Assembly: GCA_030141605.1 (NCBI GenBank)
Contig: JAQGDQ010000212.1
Coordinates: forward strand, 30,813 to 94,812
Source: Tubiluchus corallicola
Taxonomy: Eukaryota > Priapulida > Priapulimorpha > Priapulimorphida > Tubiluchidae
DNA length: 64,000 nucleotides
Direction of reading: 5' to 3'
Positions 26,281 to 37,980 of the stretch are shown here, in pieces. The notes under the pieces were generated by a model. That model was not told where the DNA came from. It saw nothing but the letters and a program-made list of their open reading frames with translations, and made no database searches. The position numbers were made by a program, and so were the translations under genes. Every line of letters starts with the position of its first letter. Positions within the stretch are counted from its first letter, which is position 1.

Positions 26281-27720
26281 CATTATTTACAACAAATACC
26301 CTGTTATGGAAAAATAACAGTATTTTGTACCATTATGTACAACAGATACTCTATTATAGAAAAAATGACAGCAAACCATTAGTTACAACAGATACCACGT
26401 TAAAGAAAAATAACAGTCAAACATTATTTGTTACAGATACTACATTAAAGAAAAATGACAGTCAAACATTATTTACAACTGATACCACGTTAAAGAAAAA
26501 TGACAGTCAAACATTATTTATTACAGATACTCTATTATAGAAAAAATGACAGCAAACCATTAGTTACAACAGATACTACGTTAAAGAAAACCACAGTCAA
26601 ACATTATTTACAACAGATATCACGTTAAAGAAAAACCACAGTCAAACATTATTTACAACAGATATCACGTTGAAGAAAAATTACAGTCGAACATTATTTA
26701 TTACAGATACCACGTTTTAACGAAAAATGACAGTCAAACATTTTATACAACTGATACCACGTTAAAGAAAAATGACAGTCAAACATTATTTATTGCAGAT
26801 ACCACGTTAAAGAAAAGTGACAGTCAAACATTATTTACAGCAGATACCACGTTAAAGAAAAATGACAGTCAAACATTATTTATTACAGATACTACATTAA
26901 AGAAAAGTGACAGTCAAACATTATTTACAACAGATTCTACATTAAAGAAAAATGACAGTCAAACGTTATATACAACTGATACCACGTTACAGAAAAAAGA
27001 CAGGCAAACATTATTTGTTACAGATACTACATTAAAGAAAAATGACAGTCAAACATTATTTACAACAGATATCACGTTAAAGAAAAATGACAGTCACACA
27101 TTATTTACAACAGATACCACGTTAAAGAAAAATGACAGTCAAACATTATTTGTTACAGATACTACATTAAAGAAAAATGACAGTCAAACATTATTTACAA
27201 CTGATACCACGTTAAAGAAAAATGACAGTCAAACATTATTTATTACAGATACTACATTAAAGAAAAGTGACAGTCAAACATTATTTACAACAGATACTAC
27301 ATTAAAGAAAAATGACAGTCAAAAATTATTTACAGCAGATACTACATTAAAGAAAAATGACAGTCAAACATTATTAACAACAGATACTACATTAAAGAAA
27401 AATGACAGTCAAACATTGTTTACAACAGATACTACATTAAAGAAAAATGACAGTCAAACATTATATACAACTGATACCACGTTAAAGAAAAAAGACAGTC
27501 AAACATTATTTACAACTGATACCACGTTAAAGAAAAAAGACAGGCAAACATTATTTGTTACAGATACCACATTAAAGAAAAATGACAGTCAAAAATTATA
27601 TACAACTGATACCACGTTAAAGAAAAATGACAGTCAAACATTATTTATTGCAGATACCATGTTAAAGAAAAATGACAGTCAAACATTATTTATAGCAGAG
27701 ACCATGTTAAAGAAAAAAGG
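26281..27720. repeat. Minisatellite with 45-bp unit, intronic
   Basis: About 31 tandem copies of a 45-bp unit (ACAGATACCACGTTAAAGAA, then AATGACAGTCAAACATTATT). As the unit is a multiple of three, a plus-strand frame repeats TTDTTLKKNDSQTLF over long stretches (for example 27416-27757). It lies antisense in the kinase intron between 25671 and 28272 and has no start context, so it is not called a gene. Confidence 0.93.
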
Positions 27721-29130
<1,410 letters not shown>

Positions 29131-29161
29131 AAGAACTTTAAAACATTAAATCCTAAAAGCA

Positions 29162-29312
29162 TGACAAGCATTTCGACTGCACAGCCTAGCAGTAATTTTC
29201 AGTGTGACAGCAAATATAAACCAGTATAACAAACTGCAGCATTTGTAAACTTTCTCACACTGAAGATGATTGCTAGGCTGTGCAGTCGAAACGTTTGTCA
29301 CGTTTTTAACAT
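29162..29312. repeat. Inverted repeat with CTGAAGA...GTCGAAACG motif
   Basis: Left arm TGACAAGCATTTCGACTGC plus ACAGCCTAGCA; the right arm is its near-complement about 85 bp later, ending GTCGAAACGTTTGTCA. CTGAAGATGATTGC lies at the base of the right arm, and a matching pair occurs at about 10.9 kb on the minus strand. It is suggestive of a retroelement terminus, possibly Penelope-like; not proven. Confidence 0.55.
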
Positions 29313-29625
29313 TCCATGTTTTAAAGTTTTTAAGAAAAGCTGTTTCTTTCATTAATAAGAAGCTGTTCACGTAAAATCTGTAAGCCTCACAACTAAGTGC
29401 GTATTAAGTAGGGGAATTAACAGGAATATTCCCTAACAAAGTTGAAAATGAGAATGGAGTGGATGTGCATAACGGAAGTGACTTCAACAGGAGCACTTGA
29501 ACACAATCTCGACTTTACAGAAATGTCGAAGAAACTTCTATAATCCCACGAAATTATTTTGTCTAAAGGAATTTTGATCCTTGAGTTTAAGCCTAAAATA
29601 ATGAGAGATTTTCCAAGTCTCTTAC

Positions 29626-29744
29626 CTTAGATAAAGCGATTTTAACATCCGTTCCCTTGATAACAGGATCACTATTACGAAGCAAATCAGCTAAGTCTCC
29701 TAACTGCATGTATTCAAATACCAGCCACGGGGGAGCGCCAGTGT
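29626..29744 (-). CDS. Receptor tyrosine kinase, hinge exon
   Basis: 119 bp. It enters in phase 1 (AC completes the split codon G|AC, Asp) and leaves in phase 0. Acceptor gttttttgtag, donor TCTAAG|gtaaga. It encodes TGAPPWLVFEYMQLGDLADL, i.e. strand beta-5 and the hinge with the V-F-E-Y-M signature and the G-D-L start of alpha-D, followed by LRNSDPVIKGTDVKIALSK. The G-D-L form is characteristic of Trk/ROR/MuSK/DDR-type kinases by family knowledge. The next exon continues in frame into alpha-E. Confidence 0.92.
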
Positions 29745-29789
29745 CTACAAAAAACAACAAAATTTTTTAAAGTAATTTCACTTTGATAC

Positions 29790-30090
29790 TTTGGAAACGT
29801 CTCGGTGTTGCTGTTGTTATTCTTTGCATCTGTTATTGTAAATGTTGTGTCATCGTCATCATCACTGCAATTGTCATTGTTGTCAAGATCATTGTCATTC
29901 TCGTTATTGCTGTTGTTGTTGCTATCGTTAGTGTTGTTGTCATCATCATCATCATCATCGTTGCCAACGCTGCTGTCATTGTCGGCATGATCGTTGTTGT
30001 TGTTGTTGGTGGTGGTGATGTTGTTGTTGTTTTTGTTGCTGTTGTTGTTGCTGCTGTTGTTGTTTGTAGTTTTTGTTATCATTGTCGTTG
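29790..30090. repeat. Imperfect GTT/GTC trinucleotide array
   Basis: A mixture of TTGTTG, CATCAT and GTTATT triplets immediately upstream (transcript sense) of the hinge exon. Long low-complexity frames on both strands are artefacts. Confidence 0.85.
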
Positions 30091-30099
30091 TTGTCCTAA

Positions 30100-31075
30100 G
30101 ATCCACCTCTTGATTAATCGGGCTTCATAAGTTTATCCAGTGTTCGCCTTAAGTCTACCTGTTGACTAATCAGACTTTCCTAGTTCATCCTGTGTTCAAT
30201 TTAGGCCCACCTGTTGATTAATCAGACATCACAAGTTTATCTTACTTTCACCTTAGGCCTACCTGTTGATTAATTAGGCTTCCCAAGTTCATCTTGTGTT
30301 CACTTTAGGCCCACCTGTTGATTAATCAGGCTTCCCAAGTTCATCTTGTGTTCACTTTAGGCCCACCTGTTGATTAATGAGGCTTCCCAAGTTCATCTTG
30401 TGTTCACTTTAGGCCTACCTGTTGATTAATTAGGCTTCCCAAGTTCATCTTGTGTTCAATTTAGGCCTACCTGTTGATTAATTAGGCTTCGCAAGTTCAT
30501 CTTGTGTTCACTTTAGGCCTACCTGTTGATTAATTAGGCTTCCCTAGTTCATCTTGTGTTCACCTTAGGCCTACCTGTTGATTAATTAGGCTTCCCAAGT
30601 TCATCTTGTGTTCACCTTAGGCCTACCTGTTGATTAATTAGGCTTCCCAAGTTCATCTTGTGTTCACTTTAGGCCTACCTGTTGACTAATCAGACTTTCC
30701 TAGTTCATCCTGTGTTCAATTTAGGCCCACCTGTTGATTAATCAGACATCACAAGTTTATCTTACTTTCACCTTAGGCCTACCTGTTGATTAATTAGGCT
30801 TCCCAAGTTCATCTTGTGTTCACTATAGGCCCACCTGTTGATTAATCAGGCTTCCCAAGTTCATCTTGTGTTCACTTTAGGCCCACCTGTTGATTAATGA
30901 GGCTTCCCAAGTTCATCTTGTGTTCACTTTAGGCCTACCTGTTGATTAATTAGGCTTCCCTAGTTCATCCTACATTCACTTTAGGCCTACCTGTTGATTA
31001 ATTAGGCTTCCCAAGTTCATCTTGTGTTCACCTTAGGCCTACCTGTTAATTAATCAGGCTTGCCAAGTTCATCCT
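30100..31075. repeat. Minisatellite with 52-bp unit and higher-order duplication
   Basis: About 18-19 copies of a 52-bp unit with CCTACCTGTTGATTAATTAG and GCTTCCCAAGTTCATCTTGT. A distinctive pair of variant units (GACTAATCAGACTTTCC then AATCAGACATCACAAG) occurs at about 30160 and again at about 30685, about ten units later, so a block of the array was itself duplicated. Confidence 0.92.
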
Positions 31076-31239
31076 GTGCACACTTATACTTAAGATGTAT
31101 GTTTACCTACCATGTTGTCATTCCTCTAATCAACACGACTAATTATGTGTACCGACCAATTAAAGTGCTTAATTGAATCTCACAGAACAATCCACCGTAG
31201 CGTGCCTGCGACGTCAACAGTGATATTGAACAGTTTACA
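31076..31239. other. No feature recognised
   Basis: Short unique intronic stretch. Confidence 0.35.
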
Positions 31240-31620
31240 TATAGATGACATCATCATCATCCCCAGAATGACTGGCGTTGTTACAATAGTTGTCATTATC
31301 GACATGACCATCGTTGACGTCGGCGTCATCATCATCTTTCCTGTCACTGATTTTGTCATCGTTATCATCATCATTGTCATCATCGTCATCATCACCATCA
31401 CCATCATGGACATCCTTCTTATTCTCTTCATCCTCCACCTTCCACTCGTCCACCTCCTCATCATCATTATCATCATCGTCATCATCAACGTCATCATCAC
31501 TATCACCATCATGGACATCCTTCTTATTCTCTTCATCCTCCACTTTCCCCTCCTCCTCCTCCTCTTCCTCCACCTCCTCCTCGTCCTCCTCCTCATCATC
31601 ATCATAATCATCACCTTCGA
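31240..31620. repeat. CAT/TCC trinucleotide-rich region with internal duplication
   Basis: Imperfect ATC triplets with two copies of a block containing CATCATGGACATCCTTCTTA, about 117 bp apart, followed by (TCC)n. The five long overlapping frames on the two strands are low-complexity artefacts. Confidence 0.85.
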
Positions 31621-31859
31621 TCTTAGCAATCTCTTACGCGAATCAAAAGGGACCTTTGTCAATTGTTTTTGTTAATTGTTTGACTGGAAACGCGTTGCTA
31701 TAGCAACGACAGTAACGCTAGAAACGAGGTGCAAAATCAGCAATGCGTGAAATCTTTCAATCCCCAAGTCAAGTTCAGCGGAAATTCTTTCACTATTAAC
31801 AATGTAATTTTTTCAACAAGGTGTAGTGATTTCTCATGAGCTGTGAGTGAAGTTCCTTA

Positions 31860-31985
31860 ACCCAAGATGCTAGACTTGCTATTGCCGCTGAGGCTCTTGA
31901 AGTTCCTCGCCGTTCCCGGGCCAAGATGCTGGACTTTCCATTACCGCTGAGGCTCTTGAAGTTCCTCACCGTTCCCGAAGAAAGT
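31860..31985. repeat. Two-copy ~60-bp direct repeat
   Basis: AAGATGCTxGACTT followed by ATTxCCGCTGAGGCTCTTGA and AGTTCCTC occurs twice in tandem, about 60 bp apart. Confidence 0.8.
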
Positions 31986-32171
31986 GGCGAAAACAGCAAA
32001 GCCTACTAGCGCAGTAGTTTTTTTTTCAAATTTTCGTCAAATTTATCCAAGAATTGTAAAAGAGTTATCTAAGATTTTACTTCATTTGTGCCAGTTTGCA
32101 AAGCATTTTGCTTTGTTTGTTAAAATATGCAGAAAATGTAAAGCCTATATTGACTTTTTCATGTCCTGACC

Positions 32172-32473
32172 GATTAGCAATTTGAAATCTTGAGCCTCTT
32201 GAACTTCGTCGAATACACTGCGACCTGACAATGTCTTATTCTATATTACGTGGAGACAGTGCAATAGACAAAGATGTATTTTTAGTAAAACACCTTTATC
32301 TAATGTAAACAGGGATCACAACTTGAAGTTACAGCCCACTCACTGCCGTTTTGATTGTTTTAAAAACTTTTTCTCAAACAGAATAATTGGAGTCTGGAAT
32401 CAACTGCCTGAGTCTGTCGGCGGTGCCCCCTTGGCCTGTGTTCAGAGCAGCAAACTTTTTAAAAACGTTTAAA
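32172..32473 (+). pseudogene. C-terminus of a LINE reverse transcriptase ORF
   Basis: With frame changes, the plus strand reads LEPLELRRIHCDLTMSYSIL, then DHNLKLQPTHCRFDCFKNFF and RIIGVWNQLPESVG, ending KLFKNV-stop. This is the conserved C-terminal region of many CR1/jockey-type elements (RR-x(2)-DL-x(2)-Y-x-(I/L)L, then F-x(2)-R-(V/I)-(I/V)-x(2)-W-N-x-LP). At least one frameshift is present. The 3' continuation seems to resume at about 33140 after family E. Confidence 0.75.
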
Positions 32474-32498
32474 ATGCAAATCTTAATAATCATTTATT

Positions 32499-33130
32499 TT
32501 TGAAAGGAAGACAAGATTTTTCATCAACTACCCAATTTTCAAGTCCGGCAAAAAGTATACATTTTAACGTGATTAATACTGCAAAAGCGTTTCTGATAAG
32601 TAGATAATAGCTAACAACTTAACGGTGGGTGAGCCAAATTACTGATGACATCACAAACTAACATAATTTTCAAGATTAGAAATATTCCACGAGCGTGTTG
32701 CATGTGTTTGCGAAAGCGAAATTACAGTACTACAGCTTAGTACAGTGCTACAGTAAGATATTCAGTGTGTTGTGCTAAAACCAGGCAAGTTTTAAGATAA
32801 AAATTCAAATTTCAAATTCACCGCTGTGCTCACGCGTGAGCTGTCGAACGTGTGCAGTTCGTCACAAACTAACACATCTGAACTGAGTGGTATAGCGCCT
32901 ATTTTTTGTGCAATGCACTTCTGAAATGCAGGCGCTAGTACTCGTCTAACCAGCGAATGGTGAAATGCATGTAACAGCGAAGAACTAGTGGCGCGAACCG
33001 GAAATTGTGTCTCTGTGGTAATACTTCTTTCACGTAAGTCATTTTTGAACAAAATAGATTGTTTTCTTTCAATATTTTAAAGAGTAGATTGTTTTGATCT
33101 GCAGTTTAAGATTGCGTCCGGTTTTGCTTT
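32499..33130 (+). mobile_element. Dispersed repeat family E, near-complete copy
   Basis: It aligns over most of its length with 56189-56765 and partly with 4947-5105. Shared blocks include ACTGCAAAAGCGTTT, AATATTCCACGAGCGTGTTG, CACAAACTAACACATCTGAA and GTCCGGTTTT. It begins with a mutated TTAA-like site followed by AGGAAGACA and ends before TTTAA. It separates LINE-coding remnants from a LINE-like 3' end, implying insertion into that LINE. Confidence 0.65.
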
Positions 33131-33139
33131 AACAGGCAC

Positions 33140-33312
33140 CTGTAAGTAGCTTTGGCTCTTTGTGCTTTTATTCCCAATATTTTAACTTGCCATTTTCATC
33201 TGTAAAATTTATACGTTTTCTCCTAGTTTCACATTTTATACTTCCTTGTAAATATTTGTAATATTTTTTAAAGAAAGATTAGTTATTAAACTAAAGTAAA
33301 CTAAACTAGACG
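33140..33312 (+). mobile_element. LINE 3' untranslated end with (TAAAC)n tail
   Basis: T-rich sequence ending ttaaactaaagtaaactaaac. The tail type matches the one at 10027-10047. It probably belongs to the LINE remnant at 32172-32473. Confidence 0.45.
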
Positions 33313-33415
33313 TATGAGACACCCTATATTATGCAAATTACAAACTCTGCCTTGTGCCAGTACACATTATGTACAGATAAACCAACACAGACAAGACAAC
33401 TTAATTACTAACGGC

Positions 33416-33856
33416 TAGGGGTGAGCATCGAACGTTCGAGTTCGAACGATCGAATCGAATTCGAACGCTCGAATTCGATTCGAACGAGTTTTTGTAGTTC
33501 GAACTCGATTCGAATCCAAAACTATGGATTCGAATAATTCAGCACTTCAATCACATATGTTCCTGATCACTAAAACGATTGAAACAACATGCAATTAGCG
33601 TAATTTAGCAGTGATTTCTGTGCACAATTTTAAACAAATTACTAGTCGTTTTATTGCAGAACAAAATCTAGTGATACACACGATCTTTGTAAGACTAATT
33701 TTTACTGGTGGTTCGAAAACTTGTTCGAAAATCGTTCAATCTCAATTTCGAATTCGGTTCGAATTCGAAACACTAAAGTTCGGTTCGATTCGAATTCGAA
33801 AGTCACAAATTCGGTTCGATTCGAATTCGCTTTTTGATAGAGAATGCTCACCCCTA
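33416..33856. mobile_element. hAT-type MITE, complete, with exact 8-bp target duplication
   Basis: 441 bp. Termini TAGGGGTGAGCAT and ATGCTCACCCCTA are perfect 13-bp inverted repeats at the two edges (the right one preceded by GA). It is flanked by identical octamers CTAACGGC (33408-33415 and 33857-33864). The interior is full of TTCGAA/GAATTCGAA blocks. An 8-bp duplication and TAGGGGTG-type ends indicate hAT. No transposase. A second copy is at 50022-50414. Confidence 0.88.
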
Positions 33857-34062
33857 CTAACGGCCAGTCAGAAGATGTAACAAGACAATTAACAGAGCTC
33901 AAAAATCATGCAAGTAGATCAGGGATGTTAATTATAGCAGGAAATAAGCGCGCTGATGGTAGTCACGAAACCACATCACGATGGCGGTGATCGTGAATCA
34001 TTTCCTAACGGACCCGCCTCCGCTTTCACGCCACGCGTAACTGCATTTTCGTACATTGCAAT

Positions 34063-35126
34063 AAGCCTTTTCACAGTTTCAGCGATTGATGGTGATCGTG
34101 AAAAGGTCAAAAGTCAAGTGTGCCACACAATGCCCTTGTGTACGCTTGGCAACGCCTCGCAGCCCATGCTATTGTAATAGTAACAGTTTTAACAGCTTTC
34201 AAGAACCTTGCCTAGTTCATTTTTTTCTTGTTCTCAAGCAAGACTCTGCTAGTAAATCACTCTACGCACAGACTAATACATAATTAAGTAAAGTCCATGT
34301 AAAACAACTGAAGTTGCTGGACTGATGTGGCAGACGGCTTTTGTTTTACCCACACATCACGCGACGGTTGTAGTTAAAGGACAAGAAAAGGAGTACCTGA
34401 AGTAGGTTTCAGAAAATTCGCTTTAAAAAAATAACACTACTTCACGGGAATTTTATGCATATATCGTACTCGCCTTGAAATGAATTTTCGTTTGTTTTCA
34501 TTTTAAATCTCCCGCAATACCGTTTTGACGGCGCCATTACATGACGTCACTGCGCAAACATAAATCAGGGAAAACAGACAATGTTAAATTATGTCCGAAA
34601 AGACTTTCCGTGCAAATCTGCATTACTTAAGATTTCGCTTACCTGCTGGAAAGACTTATGTAACTAGGAATAATAATTTAAAATGTTCGTGCCAATTGAT
34701 AAAATATCCCTGATTCACCCCCCAGGGCGCGCCACTCACTAACCAAAAACGTATTTTTAATCTTACTGACAAGATACAGTAATTTAAAATTTTACGTAAT
34801 TAGCAGCATGTATGCTACGAATATTCTGATGATTTTTTCAAACTTTACGCAATGTTCTCTAAACTTAATTCAAATGACACACCATTAAAATGGCTGCGCC
34901 TAACGGTCAACGCGAGAGTTTAAATTTACACGTTTTATACAGCGTGACTGCCGATTGAAGTCCTGCATGCAAAAAGGCAGTATGTAAGTGATATAAAATT
35001 TCAAAACGAATTTTTAAGCTTTATGTAAGTGGAGCGTTTTCTTGTGCTTTAAGATGCATTACTGTTGTACACAACCGTTGACCTACAGCAACTGCTCGTG
35101 TGCACAGTGAAACTGTGAAAAGGCTT
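34063..35126 (+). mobile_element. MITE family B copy interrupted by a TTAA element
   Basis: Bounded by AAGCCTTTTCACAGTTTCA and its exact complement TGAAACTGTGAAAAGGCTT. Without 34378-35048 plus one TTAA, it aligns with the uninterrupted copy at 57525-57909, including across the junction (GTAGTTAAGATGC here, GTATTTAAGATGC there). Confidence 0.85.
34378..35048 (+). mobile_element. TTAA-flanked MITE family A, full length, nested in family B
   Basis: 671 bp between direct TTAA copies (34374-34377, 35049-35052). Termini AGGACAAGAAAA and TTTTCTTGTGCT are inverted repeats with one mismatch. Removing it restores an intact family B sequence, which fixes both the target site and the TTAA duplication. 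Related copies: 1010-1229, 51815-52236 (minus), 58185-58769. piggyBac-type by target and ends; no transposase inside. Confidence 0.87.
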
Positions 35127-35269
35127 GTCTACGCAAACAGTAATGTTGCCAGACAATGCCAGTGGCAGGTATGCAGCCTTCCTCATTTCCCAAAGCCGCA
35201 ATCCAGGGTTGGAGTATCAAATTAAAATTCCCGTTTTTACCTGGTAAACGGAATAAAAGACAAAAAAAA

Positions 35270-35477
35270 AGAAGGATGACATGTATTTATCCTCACTCAT
35301 ACAACATTAGCACTAACGGCCGTTTAGTGACTTAAACGTTCAGCTAACGACGCAATACATAAATAACGAATCACATCAAGGTTATACACCTTTTCGTTGG
35401 CAGCCAGTGGAATTGAACTCAAGACTGCGTGGTGGCAGCATTCCAAAAACTAGACCACTCGGCCATGAGGGAGGCTG
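35270..35477 (-). mobile_element. tRNA-derived SINE
   Basis: On the minus strand there is an RNA polymerase III A box, TGGCCGAGTGGTCTA (35451-35465), and a B box, GAGTTCAATTCC (35409-35420), spaced as in a tRNA. The A box is the Leu/Ser form. The segment does not fold as a clean tRNA (no convincing anticodon arm) and continues past the B box into unrelated sequence up to an A-rich end, as tRNA-headed SINEs do. A decayed tRNA pseudogene is the alternative. Confidence 0.6.
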
Positions 35478-35927
35478 TTAAACTTAATCTTTCCATCTAA
35501 AAAAGGCTTGGTGGGGAGGAGGATGTTGATCCGGACCCCCTGGACCCTCTCCGGATCCGGTTCTCCAGTTTTTTAGCAAATATACTAATTTGGCGATACG
35601 GATCTCACACACATGACGTAAACAGAAGCGGAACTAATACAAATGGTTTGTAATGCAAAGAAGCCTTAAGACTGTAACGTGCTAAACTGGACCACAGGAA
35701 AGCCCGTAAGTGTAAGCTTAAGATGTGTGAAGTAGTAACGTCCCTTCGTGTGTGTGTCGTTTTCTGTGTCAAATAATTTTCTTCAACGTACTCTGCTGAA
35801 AACATCAAAATAAAAAGGAAGTGAAATCCGAACAGGAAAAATAAAAAACCTTTTCCAAATTAGCTGGCAATTAACGATATCATTAATTAGATTACGACTT
35901 CTTCTAAATACAGTGTCACCTGAACGT

Positions 35928-36075
<148 letters not shown>

Positions 36076-36139
36076 TACTTAGATGATCAATTAACGTAAG
36101 TTCCAAGAGCTATTGGATCAACAGTAGATAATAATTATT

Positions 36140-36395
<256 letters not shown>

Positions 36396-36457
36396 CATAC
36401 CAGCGTTCATAGTCATAATCTAATTAAAAAATTAAAGGAATGAGCAATTTTTTTTAC

Positions 36458-36619
36458 CTTTTTCCACAACGCCGATAAGTTTTACAATATTTTCGTGTTC
36501 AAACGATGCAGTGATATCAATCTCCATCGTAAAGTCGTTCTCCATTTCGGACGTGGCGCCCTCTTTAAGCACTTTCACTGCCACCTGTCTGGCTTCTTCT
36601 TCGTTGGCAGTGTAAACGC
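36458..36619 (-). CDS. Receptor tyrosine kinase, N-lobe exon (beta-3 lysine, alpha-C)
   Basis: 162 bp, phase 1 at both ends (enters with GC completing G|GC, leaves with G of G|AC). Acceptor tttttgcatag, donor GAAAAAG|gtaaaa. It encodes VYTANEEEARQVAVKVLKEG, where the Lys in VAVKVLK is the ATP-anchoring residue. Then come EMENDFTMEIDITASF (alpha-C, whose Glu should pair with that Lys) and EHENIVKLIGVVEK (beta-4). The typical H-x-N-I-V-x-L-x-G is intact. Joined to the upstream exon the N-lobe is continuous: GEGCFGKVYEG then VYTANEEE. Confidence 0.95.
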
Positions 36620-36734
36620 CTATGCAAAAATACAGTGTGAATTTCTCTTAAATGTAGGTTTGAAGACGGCACAGCAACTTGTTTGTTTGTTTGTCCGCCT
36701 GTAAGTGACATCATTTATCTGTCCATCAGGGTGT
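36620..36734. other. Short intron segment
   Basis: Intronic sequence between the acceptor of the N-lobe exon and the next MITE. No feature seen. Confidence 0.4.
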
Positions 36735-36738
36735 TTAA

Positions 36739-37221
36739 AGGAAAAGACAAGTCATTTTTTTATTTTACTTCTGTCACCTAAACTTAGAAAAATATAACAA
36801 AAAATTGTTTATAAAGCTTAAAGTTAATTTATTCTACCTCAGTATAGAACCTTCACGTCAAAACTGTGACGTAAGCACACTGTGCCTTTCTGTTTAAACA
36901 AATTCAAGCTTCTACACTTTACCTAATGTTCATGCAAGAATATATCAAAATTTGCTGCTTAATTTTTTATTGCTATTTCCATCAAAAGCAAAACTTATGC
37001 TTTTGATGGAAATAGACAGTGCACTGCTTTTCTTCTGCCAATGAGTGACGTAATTGGTGGAAGAATGGGCGGTCAAAATGAGCTTGCCCAACCACGAACT
37101 GATCACTATTTTAAAGTAATTACACGAGACGTTTATCACACTTTTATTTACTAAATTCTTCTAATGTTTTTTGCGAACAATGAAATAAAAGCCAAACTTC
37201 CAAAAAGAGTTAGCCTTTCCT
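36739..37221. mobile_element. TTAA-flanked MITE family D with perfect internal hairpin
   Basis: Direct TTAA copies at 36735-36738 and 37222-37225 flank AGGAAAAGACAAGTC and its imperfect complement (GAGTTAGCCTTTCCT). Near 36970-37015 there is a perfect 17-bp inverted repeat (CTATTTCCATCAAAAGC) with a loop of about 9 bases. No coding capacity. It is in the kinase intron. Confidence 0.75.
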
Positions 37222-37574
37222 TTAAAGTAGCTTTAGAACGTCGTTGGGAATTGGCAGGATGAGCAAAAAATGACAAGTTTTTAAATATTGAGATAAATGG
37301 TAGTAAACGTTAGTAGCAAATCAATGCGAGCTTTGTCATATAAAGTTTGATCAACAAAAGTGGTGTGTGTGTCATGGGAACTTATCCAACCAAGCCATGA
37401 AAGCTTACGAACAACTGAAAGTGTCCAAACTTTTTGCAATGTCATTAGAAAATGAGCCTAGAAATGAACGACTAACGTAAATTGTGCTTGGCAAGTGTAC
37501 GTGGAAAATGGTTTAGGCCAACTTTAGTAATTAGTGTGTCAAAAGAGAATTAAATATTTACGAATTAGACAAAC

Positions 37575-37973
37575 CTTCATAGACTTTGCCAAAGCATCCT
37601 TCACCGACTACTTCCAGCAACGTTACACTTGCTCTATCGAGCCTTTTTGCCTCCAGATGGCACTGTTTATGGGCGACCTCTGGTGAAGAGCTATAGTAGT
37701 TAGGATTGCCGACCATCATGGATCTGCTGTTGTTGACGCTGTCGTATTTCAGGCGACTGTTGCCAAAACTGTCCGCATGGCGGCGCTTGCGGTAGCGCCT
37801 GACAAAGAGAAACAACAGCACGACGACGATGATGGTGATGGCAGAAATGGAGACGAAGATACCGGTGATCAGATTATCACTGCGTGGAGGATCTGGGTGC
37901 CTCGGCTGACGTGCCTTTTCTGCTTCTTGCAGAAATTTGTGGATCTTGAATCCCGGTCTGGCTGGAGCAAAAT
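37575..37973 (-). CDS. Receptor tyrosine kinase, transmembrane/juxtamembrane/glycine-loop exon
   Basis: 399 bp, phase 1 at both ends. Acceptor tattttgcaacag, donor TATGAAG|gtttgt. It codes for a charged stalk (DFAPARPGFKIHKFLQEAEK) and a hydrophobic helix (about ITGIFVSISAITIIVVVLLF) followed by the stop-transfer basic cluster RRYRKRR. The juxtamembrane segment contains GNPNYYSSS, an NPxY motif of the type bound by PTB domains in Trk and MuSK. The kinase starts at LLEVVGEGCFGKVYEG, the glycine-rich loop. The frame is also open upstream of the acceptor through the adjacent minisatellite, but phase agreement with the EGF-like exon supports splicing at 37973. Confidence 0.9.
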
Positions 37974-37980
37974 CTGTTGC

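Noticed and set aside
35398-35475. Functional tRNA-Leu/Ser gene
   Set aside because: A and B boxes are present but the acceptor and anticodon stems do not pair convincingly; a SINE head or pseudogene is more likely.
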